Notes: a model not told the origin generated them from the letters alone. A stretch of DNA of 64,000 bases from Neocallimastix lanati (nom. inval.) (GCA_016946835.1 JACVTC010000085.1:402001-466000), one strand, 5' to 3'; positions 34,507 to 45,804 are shown, numbered from the stretch's first letter. Made by a program: numbers and translations.

Positions 34507-35679
34507 TGTGTAAGAAATTATAATTATTTCCTTCAAAATAATTATTATTTCTTAGTTCATAATAAATTATCTAATTACTATTAATTACATTCATTTAATT
34601 AATACTAGTAATTTATTTAATTTATTATTATATATCCATTTAATATAATAATACCGATTTATTTAATAACTATCATTATATCCATTTATTATAATAGTAA
34701 TTTATTTATTTGTTCACTTAATTTTAACAAATAATTTAGTTAATTCTGGTTTAGTAATTTTTGTAAAAGATTGATTTTATCTTTATGAATCCGTTATTTT
34801 ATTTAACTATTTATTAATAATAATTAAACAAACTATTTCTAATTATTTTTATTATTTTTTTTAATTATTTTATTCTATTTATTTTTATTGTGTTTAAAAT
34901 TTAGATAATCGGTATTTTAATATTCTTCTAAAATTACAAATAAACAAAATAATAAACAAATTTAATAAATTGCAAATAATAAAAACAAACTTACAAACAT
35001 TTCAAAATTAAAATTAAATAGTTAAATAATCTTTAAATTACTTTTATTTAGAATAATTAATATTTTATTTATTTTATAACACAAACTCTTATAAACAAAT
35101 TATAATTAAAACTTATTTATTTCAATACCTTATTTGTAAATATTTATAACAATTATTTATTTTATTTATTTTATTGTTTATAAAAATAAATAGTTTAAAA
35201 TCAATGGAAAATATAAAAACATGTAAATATTTCTCATAAATTATTCTTAATTATTAATAATTTCAATAAATTATTATATATATTTTATTAGTTATTAGTT
35301 GTTAATAATTAAATTATGGTTATTAAAAAGAACAATAAATTATTAATATTTTAGATTATTAGTTTTAATAATCAACTTTTATTATTAAAATTCAAATAAA
35401 TTATTATAAATAATAAATATTTTATTTTATTATTTTATTAGTTTTAATAATCATTTTTCTTTTATTAATTTAAATAAAATTAATAATTAAATAAATAAAG
35501 ATTAATATTAAAAATAAAAACAATCTTTTAATAAAAAATTCGTGTTTTTAATAAAACATATTTTACTTTAAAATTCTTAACATTTTTCTTACTTTGTTTT
35601 TTTTTTTTTTTGTATTTATACTTTTATTCACTTTTACAAAATTTAATTTTTGTAGATTAATAATATTAGATATAAATCA
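34507..35679 (+). repeat. LTR-G copy 2
   Basis: It starts TGTGTAAGAAATTATAATT and ends TATTAGATATAAATCA. It aligns with 15,415-16,168. It is followed by TTTCG. Confidence 0.65.
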
Positions 35680-35684
35680 TTTCG

Positions 35685-36190
35685 TGTGTAAGAATCAATA
35701 ATTATTTTTAATAAAATAATTATATTTTCTTAGTTAAGTTATAATAATTATAACTTTATTTAATTATATTATATTTATTCATTTAAATATTATTAATAAT
35801 TTATTTAATTCATTTTAGATATTCATTAATTTAACAAAATTTTTTTAATTAATTATTATTTATACATTTATAAATTATTATAGTTCATTTAATTATACTT
35901 TTAATTATTAAATTTATTAGTCTTAGTTTATTTATTTAATTAAATTGTTAACAAACACATTATGTATTCTATAATGTATTCCATTATGAATTTAATAATG
36001 TATTCTGTATTTTGTTTATTTATATTATTAATATGTCATTTTTTTCCTTATTTGTAAATTTATAATTTTATGATCGAAATATCTTATTATTTTATTCTTT
36101 TATTTTCGATCAATTAGATTATATTAGCGAATCGGTAAATTAGGATTTTTCTCAATCACTTTTAAAAGTAATTGACTTTACCTATTTTAT
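35685..36190 (+). repeat. LTR-D-like copy 3, truncated
   Basis: It starts TGTGTAAGAATCAATAATT and carries the GATCGAAA...TTTCGATCA block of family D. It stops short of the TATA box and hairpin and runs into gag-like sequence. Confidence 0.6.
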
Positions 36191-37115
36191 TGTTTCAGAA
36201 GGTACTTTAATAAGAATTTCAATACACATAATAATTAAAACTCTTCCAACTATTCCAAGAAATATTATGAGGGAAGAAGAAATTTTATTTATTATCAGGG
36301 TAAAAAGAATAATAATTATAACTCCCTTAATAGCAATTCATTCATTAGTGAACTAAAGCAAGGAGAACAACAAGATATCAGTAATGCAGAAAAGAAAGTA
36401 ATCTGGGGATGAAGTGAGAATGAAACTGACAATAAAAATTATAAAAGATCCTACCCATCAAATTGCTGTCATCGATGTGGACAAGCAGGCCACAAGGCAC
36501 AAGATTGTCAGTATACCTTAAAACAGTTGGCTAAGATGGAAGAGAAGGTACTTTCAAAATGGTAAATGGAAGAAGGAAAACTTTCAGCAACCAAACCAGA
36601 TTTGTAACAATTCCTTCTAGTATGGAAGAAAAAAATTCTGGAATTAAAAAGTGTTGACTCTAATAAGTACAAAATTTCAAAGAGTTTTGATGCCACTATT
36701 CCAGTAATTAAAAGAGGTTCTTTAAAGAAAAGCGCCAAGGCCCCATATAATAAACAGGGAGACAAAAAAAAATAACAAAAAGAAAACATTGACTAATTCC
36801 CCTGTACCATTTATCACTACAGTAATGAAACAAAACCAACGAACACAAAAGTTATCAAGTGAAAATAAATTTCGCTGAAGATAATACCAATTCAACATTA
36901 TTAAATGATAAAATTAATGATAACATGACAAAGAACGAAAGGTATAGATAATTATATAATAATAACGAGGACTCCACTACGAAAGAAAATATAATAGTAG
37001 AAGAAATAAATAGACAAAATAAAAAGGAATGAACAATTGGATCCTTCTCACGTAATTGAAGAGAAAATAAACAAGATTAAAAGAAATTATAAAGAGGATA
37101 AAATAAAAAAAGTTA

Positions 37116-37140
<25 letters not shown>
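36191..37140 (+). pseudogene. Gag fragment (element 5) with intact zinc knuckle
   Basis: Stop-interrupted coding-like sequence. The clearest part encodes CHRCGQAGHKAQDC (36,467-36,508), a perfect CX2CX4HX4C knuckle, followed by QYTLKQLAKMEE, which closely resembles the segment after the element 4 knuckle (YTYQELAVMEA). The same Gag lineage is therefore represented. Downstream, to about 37,100, short Lys/Asn-rich frames resemble a Gag-Pol linker, but no DTG or RT motif is found. It ends in a 28-base A tract. Confidence 0.65.
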
Positions 37141-37148
<8 letters not shown>

Positions 37149-37159
37149 AAAGGAATTAA

Positions 37160-37475
37160 TAATAAACCTGTTAATATTTATCACTTTAATTTATTTATTT
37201 GTAAAATTATTTTTCTTTAATAATCATAAAACTAATAAATTTGAAAATAACTATAAACAAGAAAATTTTCTTGGTTATTCTGAAATTTCTTCTAGTTATG
37301 GTATTTTATATATCTCTACTTATTCTATTATTACCATTTGTTTACTTTATGGAAGATATTTCTGGAACCATCGATACTTCGTTTTTTTCTTCTAACACCA
37401 TTGATTTCTTTATTAAAATATTCTAATTTATCGATTGAGGGGGAAATTACTAATATACAATCTATAAATTCTAGT

Positions 37476-37528
<53 letters not shown>

Positions 37529-37652
37529 CCTTTTAGATAGTAATGCTAATAGAAAAAAAAGTATTCAAGAAGATGAAGACTCAGATGATGATTCAGATAT
37601 TCAAACATTAAATATAAGAAAAGAAATAATATCAAAAAAGTATAAATATTAA
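37160..37652 (+). pseudogene. Fragment of a membrane protein with Asn run and acidic tail
   Basis: I do not recognise the family. One frame (37,160-37,398) encodes two to three hydrophobic stretches, including NLLIFITLIYLFVKLFFF and YSIITICLLYGRYFW. After a one-base frame change at a T run near 37,380-37,386 the next frame continues TPLISLLKYSNLSIEGE. A run of 14-15 Asn encoded by AAT repeats comes next, then an acidic, basic-ended tail (EDEDSDDDSD, then KKYKY) and a stop at 37,652. It could be the C-terminal end of a multi-pass host protein cut by retroelement insertion. No start is visible. Confidence 0.35.
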
Positions 37653-37881
37653 TAAAAAACATAAAAAGAATATGAAATGATTTTAAACTATATGATTTAG
37701 TACTTAAATATTATATTTTAAGAAAACTGGATTACACATATGTAATTTTCTAGATATAAGTGAAAAATAAAAATAAAAGTATTATAAAAGAAAAATAATA
37801 TATTCATATAAAAAAATAAAATAAAACTTAAAATGATAGATATAAAAAAATAACAATAATAAAATTTTTAAAAGAAAAAAA

Positions 37882-37929
<48 letters not shown>

Positions 37930-38639
37930 TCTATATATAAATATATAGATATAAAAATATTCTAAACTATTAAAATTATTTTTATACAATAAAAAATGTA
38001 GTTATATGATTAGTCCTATATTAATTTATAAGTAAATATTGATTATTTAATTATAAACTAACGTTTATTTAAATAAGATTCTTCATTAGTTAATATAATA
38101 TTTAATCTTTTCATTTTTATTTAAAATATTTTATATTATATATATTAATATTGAAAATTAATATTTTATTAATTAAGTATTTTTTTATAAATACTGTTCA
38201 AAATATATTAATAAAAAACAATGAAATTTAAGATATAAAAAATTAAATTAATTTTACATTTGGTAAATTAAAATATGTTAAATTAAATGACAATAATTTA
38301 GTATATAAAATTTAAATCCTTAACTTATTTACCATATTATGTCATGGGCTTTATTTTCAATAAACTTTATGACAAGATATTTGAAATGAATATTTACTCC
38401 AAAAACCAAAATAGTTTAATATTTTATGTTTAAATAAATATTAATTTATAATTATTTTTAATCTTCAAATAGTCATTTGAATGATATATTCATATCAATA
38501 TATGATTCTAATTTATTATCTGATATATAAGTAATACTCACAATGGATATATTATGTTAAAATTATTAATAAAAAATACGAATACGAAATTTTATATTAA
38601 TTTTTATTTATTTATATTTATTTAAATTATACGTATAAA
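37653..38639. other. AT-rich spacer, no gene
   Basis: Nothing codable. It contains poly-A followed by an (AT)n tract at 37,876-37,924. Confidence 0.7.
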
Positions 38640-39365
38640 TTTATTAATGTAATGTCTACAATGTAACTACTATAAAGTAGTTTACTGATTAGACGTTTAA
38701 TTTAATCAAATTAATAATAAGATTATTAAACTAGAAAAAGATATTAGATATTGGAAAGATATCCAATATCTAATATCTTTGTCGTGTTGCAGCTTGTCAA
38801 TTATAATCGGTAATAAGTGATTTAGCGGCTTATTGCAAGTTATGCATCTATGTTTTATCATTATATGCAACGTATCTCACACAATATAATTATAACGTTA
38901 CTAACTGTATTATAGTTAATGCAATTATGCTAATTCAAATTGTTAATAATATTAATATATTTAGTGCGATAACCTAGATGTGTTATATATCTAATATATA
39001 TGAATGCAATGTATATCGTGTAATATATTAATTCTAACACAATCTTTATTAGTTATTATAAGCTGAGCGATATTTCAATTATTCTGTTATGTTTTATATA
39101 ATATAATAGGCATTATTACACTATAGTGTGATGCATGGTTAAATATCAGGTCCTGCTAAATGCAGCTGTTTAAGGCTATATGAATATATCGCTCCATAAG
39201 TATCCATTGTTTGATAAGTTGCATATTACGAGCTTTAAGCCATATAGCTGAACATAGTCATATATCAAAGTAATAGCAGGGTAATCTAAGCGATAATGCA
39301 AGCCTAATTTTAAGTACACCATCAAAAGTATATATAGTGCATTACATTATGAGCTGAATACCGAT
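38640..39365. other. Non-coding left part of the island with hairpins
   Basis: No intact ORF. Reverse-strand reading of 39,360-39,090 is long but broken by three stops, so it may be decayed coding sequence. It holds two perfect inverted repeats (38,665-38,682 and 38,737-38,780). Confidence 0.45.
38737..38780. repeat. 19-bp perfect inverted repeat, 6-nt loop
   Basis: Arms at 38,737-38,755 (ending ATTAGATATTGGA) and 38,762-38,780. A smaller hairpin, AACTACT/AGTAGTT with a 4-nt loop, is at 38,665-38,682. Such hairpins could be terminators of former viral genes. That is inference only. Confidence 0.7.
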
Positions 39366-39738
39366 AATTAAATAATTAAATAATTAAAAAAAGTTAAAAA
39401 AAATATATATATCTATTTTTATAAATATAAATAGATATGATTTAAAGATTTTTTAAAATTTTAAAAAAAAAAAAAAACGATTATGAAAAAATTCATAGAT
39501 ATTCTACGTTGAAAAACATAAATACAGAATATGTTGTACAGTTTAAATAAAATAAAAAAAAATAAAAAATAAAAAATAAAAAGTTTAAAAAAATAAAAAA
39601 ATAAAAAAATTTAAAAATTTAACAAAATAATAAATAATAAATAATAAATAATAAATAATAATAAACTATTATTTAATTATTCTTATTATTTTTAATTATA
39701 TATTTTTATTTTTAATTATATATTTTTATTTTTAATTC

Positions 39739-39769
<31 letters not shown>

Positions 39770-40047
39770 TTAAGGATGATTAAACTATTAAACTTTGAAT
39801 TTATTTTTTTATTTCTGTTATTTCTTTTCTTTTTCTTTACTTTTTTTTTTTCATCTTTCTATAAATAAAATATATATATAATTATGATTATCATTATAAA
39901 TATAATTATTAAATAAATAAATAAATAAAATTCATTAATTGTTTTAATAAATTATCAAAAGAACAAAAAAAAAAAAAAATTTCTTTTCTTTTAACTAAAA
40001 GGTTAATTTTTTTATTTTTTAAAAAATAAAAAATAAAAAAAAAAAAC

Positions 40048-40706
40048 TCTATTTTCAACAACAATTCGACGTTATTGCTGCGGCGATATCACAACTCTAT
40101 CAAGCAAAAAATCCTGGCCAAATGCATCCACAACTCCTCTGATCCTACACTAATAGATATCGGGTCTGGCAATAGAGCTGATATTGGCAAATGGGTAGGC
40201 TTTAAAACGATCACAGCAATAGAAGCAAGCCCAAGCAAAATCCAGGTTATAAAGAATAGATTAAAAAACAACTATAGCTATTTGATTAAGCATGTAAAGC
40301 TGCTAAATATCGATTTTCTGAACTATAGCGGAACATCATCCGATTACATTACTTGTTTTTTTATGCTCAACAACATCCAGGACAAAAAGATATTGAATAA
40401 GTTTATCAAGCTGCTCTGCTCTAAAGTAACGAAGAAATGCTATATGATATTTTAGATTCGGACAAGATCACGAACAACATATATACTAAAGGCATCCAGC
40501 TAACCAAGCATGCCAACTACACTAAAACTATCATATATAACAAAAACTACATAGAGTATATAGATTATCACGTCTCCGGTAAATACTTGATAGAGCTGTT
40601 AACGTCATTGAATAAAAAGCCTGTTATCAAGTCATTGAATAAGTCTAATATATTGCTGCCCACTCAAGAATTGTATAACTCTTATTTTAGCTTATTGCGG
40701 TTCTAA
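40048..40706 (+). pseudogene. mRNA cap guanine-N7 methyltransferase domain, viral type
   Basis: The first piece (to 40,455) begins without an ATG, in frame back to a poly-A border at about 40,030. It shows the lead-in LLRRYHNSIKQKI, the SAM-binding motif I IDIGSGNRADIGKW, an acidic SAM-ribose site (AIEASPSKIQ) and a YITCFFMLNNI strand. The second piece (40,437-40,706) continues in another frame with LDSDKI, the position where cap methyltransferases have an LDG-x-x-V-like motif, and closes with LLPTQELYNSYFSLLRF. The shift lies at the TTTT run 40,450-40,453. The triphosphatase and guanylyltransferase domains expected upstream in viral capping enzymes are absent. The closest families I can name are capping enzymes of nucleocytoplasmic large DNA viruses and of fungal linear plasmids. 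It would methylate the 5' cap of cytoplasmic viral mRNA. As it stands it is a truncated, frameshifted remnant. Confidence 0.65.
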
Positions 40707-40904
40707 CGCGGTTACTCATAGCACAGTGCACTGCATTTGTTACGGACATCATGGTATATATATACATATACATATAAAGCATAAATTCAGATAAACACAT
40801 ATGCCGCTAGCAAATCTATCATGTGTCAGGATATACATTTTTTTAAAAAGCCAATACTACTCTGAAGCCAGGCATCGTATGTGCATCCTTGTATTACACA
40901 TGCG
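40707..40904. other. Convergent spacer in the island
   Basis: 198 bp between two convergent 3' ends. It contains the perfect palindrome CAGTGCACTG (40,724-40,733), 18 bases after the methyltransferase stop, and a TATACATATACATA tract. It may have held terminators. Confidence 0.5.
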
Positions 40905-42469
40905 CTATAGAATGACCAGCAAATTGTTCTCTAGGATCATGCTGTTCCAAAACTTCAGCAGGTCTTTTGGGGTGTAAACATATTTGTTGATTATTAGCTC
41001 CAGCATCCTGGCTTGCTTAGGGTACCGGGTGCAGTAAGATCGTAGATCCCTTAGCTTGGAATGCTGAAAACTTTGGGTTCTCTTAATATCGTCTATTTTA
41101 GCTTTAAATATCGTGCTGCTTAGTAGCTTGTTTAAATTCACCAAGGTATAATAGGAAATCTTTAAATACTTGTTATCCAGCAGATGCTCAACGTTCTCTA
41201 TGCACAGGGTTTGGATGATGATGTCCAATTTGTCGGTTGGGCTGCGGAAATGGATTAGATTCCGGCCTCGACGGATCTTGTTTTGCAGTTGTCAAGATCG
41301 TATAATTTTATATTGGCGATATTCTGAATCCTTATGATGGATTCCAAACTATAGACAAAAGCGAAGACGTTCCTGTTTTTCAATCTTCGGTTCTTGTTGC
41401 CGATGTAATGTTCATATAGCAATCTAGAATACTTACTGTTATATGCTTCTTTCCAATAAAAATTGCCGTGGCTTAATATTTTTATTTTGCCGCTAAAGTC
41501 AGCCTTGGTCTTGTTCTTGTTCATACCATACGATGTGGGCTGGATAATCGAATTGCAAGCATGGATAATCTTGTTTTTATGTCGGATCCAATACATGTCG
41601 AAATACTTGCAAATATTGTTATTGCTAGGATCCTCACTATTTATGTACAATGCATATTCTAAAACCTTGATCCTGTTTATCGATGACAATTCTTTTATGT
41701 AATTATATGGAGCAATTAAATTGTTCTTATGTTGACTAAAAAGCTCGTTCAAATAGTTATAATGCTTAATAACTTCATCGCTGTAATAAAAGCTGATGGA
41801 ATTTGCAATAGGGTTGTACAAATTAGGAGGCTCCCAGTATTCATCTATGCTAATCAAGTTATTTTGCATATTATTGGTCACAATTACATGATCTATGTCC
41901 AGGGCAAGATTATTGCGGATGTTGTTGTCCATGTACAAATTATAGCTATCGCTTAAAATGTTGCTGATGTCTATATCGCCGTAAATAGCAGCATTGATAT
42001 GGTGGTGATTATTGCTATCATCTCTGCTGTAACTTCCCGAAGTATTGCTATCATCGTCCCTATGATTGCTCATGTTATATGTGCGACTGGCTTTATTTAG
42101 AGTATAGGGTAGATTTTTAATATTCTTGTAAACATAACCATTGCAATACGAGTATTCGATATTCGGTACATAATTAGCATCTATTGGTTTATAATCATCC
42201 GATAAGATAAAATCATTGTAAAACAGAGAATACATGGTGTAATCTTTGTAGCTAGGCTTCTCGTTTAGCAATATCTCAATATTGTTGCGTTTGATTATGT
42301 CCACGCATTGGTTAATGTCTTTTTGCTTAGATCTGCAAACCTCGATGATTTTGTTATCCTGACTTAATAGTTTATTTGAAGGGGAGGCTAAATAGAAATA
42401 CACATTGATCAACTGCTCCTCCGGCCTTAACAGCCTGTGCGCATATATATGTTGGCGATCTATATATAT
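40905..42469 (-). pseudogene. Unrecognised island gene, frameshifted (~500 codons)
   Basis: The frame is open from 42,469 with no ATG near the start (the first usable codon is TTG at 42,412). The stop is at 41,255-41,257, and the same protein clearly continues in the next frame (to 40,905) after a one-base change at the TTTT run 41,281-41,284. N-terminal third: HRLLRPEEQLI, then a low-complexity Asp/Ser/Asn/His stretch (about residues 115-140 from 42,412). The C-terminal half is rich in Tyr, Ile and Arg/Lys (FDMYWIRHKNKII, YWKEAYNSKYSRLLYEHY, FAFVYSLESIIRI). I recognise no catalytic motif. It does not look like poly(A) polymerase, helicase or RNA polymerase. Composition and frameshift style match the neighbouring methyltransferase, so both probably came in together. 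Confidence 0.55.
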
Positions 42470-42470
42470 T

Positions 42471-42884
42471 TAGCAATGTCTTATAAGTTAAGATTAATTT
42501 GCTATACAAAGATTTATATACATTGCAATATTATATATATATATATATATATAAGTGATTATATTTATATATGTTTCGTTTTATAAAATTTGGCGAAATG
42601 CCCCACACCCAAATTAGTGATAATTTCAACATAAAAATTAAATCCTAATTTTTTCTTTTTTCTTTTTTTTGGTTCGAATCTTCTCCTTCTCTTTCTATTT
42701 TGTATTTATTATTATTTTTTCCTATATTTTTTTAAAGATTAATATTTTATTAAATATATATTTTAAAAGATAAATGTATTTAAATTTATTGAATTTGAAA
42801 TAATACATTATTTATAAGTAACAAAATAAAATAAATTATATACTTTTAAATTGAAAAGGTTAACTGTATTATCAATATGTTACG

Positions 42885-42928
<44 letters not shown>

Positions 42929-42981
42929 ATATTATTAATATAAAAAATTCATATACACCAAAATAAATAATTTTTCCTAAT

Positions 42982-43021
<40 letters not shown>

Positions 43022-43861
43022 TTATGGATAAATATAATTTGCCATATAAATAAATATATATAGTTATCTATGATTGTTATAAAGATTAAATAATATAAAA
43101 AATAATGAAAATAAAATAAAATTAAAATTATAATAAATAAACAAAGTTAAAAAAAAATTTTTATATATATAACAGACATTTTATAAACTTAATTATATAT
43201 AAAATTTTTAATTTTTATTTCTTCAGTATCTGAAATAGAAAAAAAATTTTTTTTTTTTTCTTTTTGTTTTTTATGTTTTAACTATTATTACAATTACTGC
43301 TAGTATTATTGTTATTTTGATAAAAAATAGTTAATAATAATAATATATATATTATCATTTATCATTTAATTTTAATATTTATTTATTATTACTTTTCGAA
43401 ATAACAACTAAAATTATTAATACAACATATTTTATTTTTAAGTTTTTAAATTTAAAAATTAAATTAATTAATAATTTATGAACAGAAATAATACTTTGTT
43501 TTACAAGCAGAATTAATGTTTTATTAATTCTTATGACATTTAAAATATTTATTTTTATTTTCTTTAATTTGTTTTATTTTCATGATTTGAAAGATATAAT
43601 AAAATAGAGTAATTAAAAATAAATTTTAAATATTAAATATATAATGAAATATATATACCTATGATAATAATAAAAAAAAAAAAAAGGTTATATATTTCGA
43701 TATATATATTCATTCAAAGTATTAAAAATAAATAATTCTTTTAAAAGACAAAGACAAGAAAGAAATATTAACAATACCATTAATACCTTTAAGAGTATTT
43801 ATACCAATAATATCAAATTTTATATTAACATAACATACAATAAAGAAAAAAAAAAATAAAA
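42471..43861. other. AT-rich spacer with poly-A tracts, no gene
   Basis: Two very long A tracts (42,885-42,927 and 42,986-43,019) and an (AT)n run at 42,531-42,553 mark the return to host-type DNA. The upstream region of the gene starting at 43,862 is included. The last 10 bases before its ATG are AAAAATAAAA. Confidence 0.7.
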
Positions 43862-45513
43862 ATGAACCTTTTATCCTTTAGTTCAAATGAAGATTTTATA
43901 AAGAGTCAGGAAAGCTTAGTTCAGGGTGCAAAACGAATACCAAAACCAATAAATTCACTTCAAGACCAGTTAAGTACAAATTTAAATAAATATAATGCAG
44001 CAGAAAATGCAAAAACAAATAAAATTAAATCAGGAACAGGTAAATAAATTAGATTTATTAACATTCTCTTAATAAGCCTAATATATTATTAATTAATATA
44101 TATAAAAATAAATATATTTAATTTATTTCTTTTTTATTTTTTAGTTTCATAAATAATTTATTCATTCATCTATTATCTTGATATTATTTTTTTTTTTTTT
44201 TTTTTTTTTTTTTTATTAATTATTATTAACGATATTTAATATATATGAAAATAATAATACAAATAATAATAAAATTTTGGATAATTAAAATTAATAAATC
44301 AATAAATCAATAATAAATGGGTAAAAAAAAAAAAAAAACATAGAACCTATAATATTACTAAATGAAAAAAAATATGAAAGAAATTCAAAAGAAAATTTAA
44401 ATCCAAAACGAAATGAAGAAAAAAAAAAGAAAAATGCTAAAAAAACAGAACGAAAACTTGATGTTGAAGAACATGAAAAAGCACTAAATGAAATAAAGAA
44501 AATTGCTTCTTTAATGGATAGCAGTAATACTCTCAATAAAAAAGTTCATTCACGAATAAATAGTAGAAGTAATTTAAAGCTAACAGAAAAAATATGGGGC
44601 TATGAAGTAAGAATATAATTTTTTTTTTTTTTGATAATTTTTTTTTTTTTTAAAAAAATAATTTTATAATTATTAATAATATTAATAGGAGTTTGTATTA
44701 TAAAATATAAATTATATTAATAAATTATATTATTATTAATATTTATATATTTTATTATTTTCTTTTTATAATATTTATTATATATATATATAATATAAAT
44801 AAAATGTATTTTTTGGTTTTTATTTTTATTTTTTATTTTTTTATTTTATTTTATTTCTTAACTATATTCAAAATAAATGTTAAATTAATAATATATTATT
44901 AACAATTTTTATTATTGCATAAATGAAGGGAGAGGATTTCGAGGAAAGCTATGAGTTATTTATGGGACATTTATCTAATTCAGATAATAGTAGTAAAAGT
45001 AATAGTTTCTATACTATTAATAGTTCAAATAATGAAAGTGAAAATTACGAGAATAATGATGAGAATAATTATAACTCTAATAATTCTATTGCTTTTGTAC
45101 TATCTCCGGGTAGTGAATCTTCTCTAAATCTTAATACTTCAAATTTACAAAAAAAGGTAAATTAATATATAACTATATATAAATCAAAGAACAGCTATTG
45201 TAAATTAAATCAGGAAAAAATATATATATATATATTCTTTATTAATTATTTTTTGTTTTAATTTTTTAATATTTATATTTATTAAAATTTTAGGGTCAAC
45301 AAAAATTAGTTATTCCAAATGCGCCAAATCATATGCCTATATATAATGGACTTAATGTAAATAACAAGAAAGACATATTTTTTAGTAGAGAAGATGTTTT
45401 CAAAAAAAATGTTAACATTGATGATGATGCCCAATCCTATGGATCAAAAAAAGTAAACAAATATATAATATATAAAATATATCTAATTGTTATATATATT
45501 TTATATTATTAAT

Positions 45514-45550
<37 letters not shown>

Positions 45551-45710
45551 TTTTGTTTAATTAAATTAGGAAGAATTTGAAGAAGAAGAAAAAAAAGTAA
45601 TTGATAAGAAAAAGAAATTAAAGTTAAAGCAATTTTTAAAGCTACATAGAGAAAATTGTTTATTAGATGTAAGTTTTAGTAAATAACAATAATAGAAATA
45701 ATTATAATAA

Positions 45711-45804
<94 letters not shown>

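Larger units (their letters stand above)
38640..42470. other. Compositional island of probable viral or plasmid origin
   Basis: Sampled lines inside run about 30-35% G+C with few homopolymers, against roughly 10-20% on both sides. The switches are fairly abrupt near 38,640, 39,365, 40,047 and 42,590. A purely AT-rich stretch (39,365-40,046) interrupts it. The coding parts use CTG, AGC, CAG and GCC codons rarely seen in the host genes of this window. Contents: hairpin-rich non-coding DNA on the left, a capping methyltransferase fragment and an unrecognised convergent gene. Confidence 0.65.

Noticed and set aside
1835-35684. Regularly recurring CATTTTTGATA words as a CRISPR-like or direct-repeat array
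   Set aside because: The spacing is 450-3,000 bp and irregular. The words are LTR end plus separator plus LTR start, explained by abutting LTRs.
36508-36789. 93-aa minus-strand frame
   Set aside because: It is antisense to the Gag fragment with the intact zinc knuckle on the plus strand.
38640-39365. Left part of the island as an intact viral gene
   Set aside because: The best reverse-strand reading has three stops in ~90 codons and shows no recognisable motif.
41463-41956. Plus-strand frames of 75-79 aa in the island
   Set aside because: They are antisense shadows of the unrecognised minus-strand gene, which has the longer frame and better codon use.
43862-44047. First exon of the six-exon gene as a stand-alone 61-aa gene
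   Set aside because: It runs straight through a GTAAAT donor. Splicing to AG at 44,343 restores a long frame through five more exons.
44291-44536. 81-aa Phe/Ser-rich minus-strand frame
   Set aside because: It is antisense to exon 2 of the six-exon gene. The Lys/Glu codons of that exon read as Phe/Ser.
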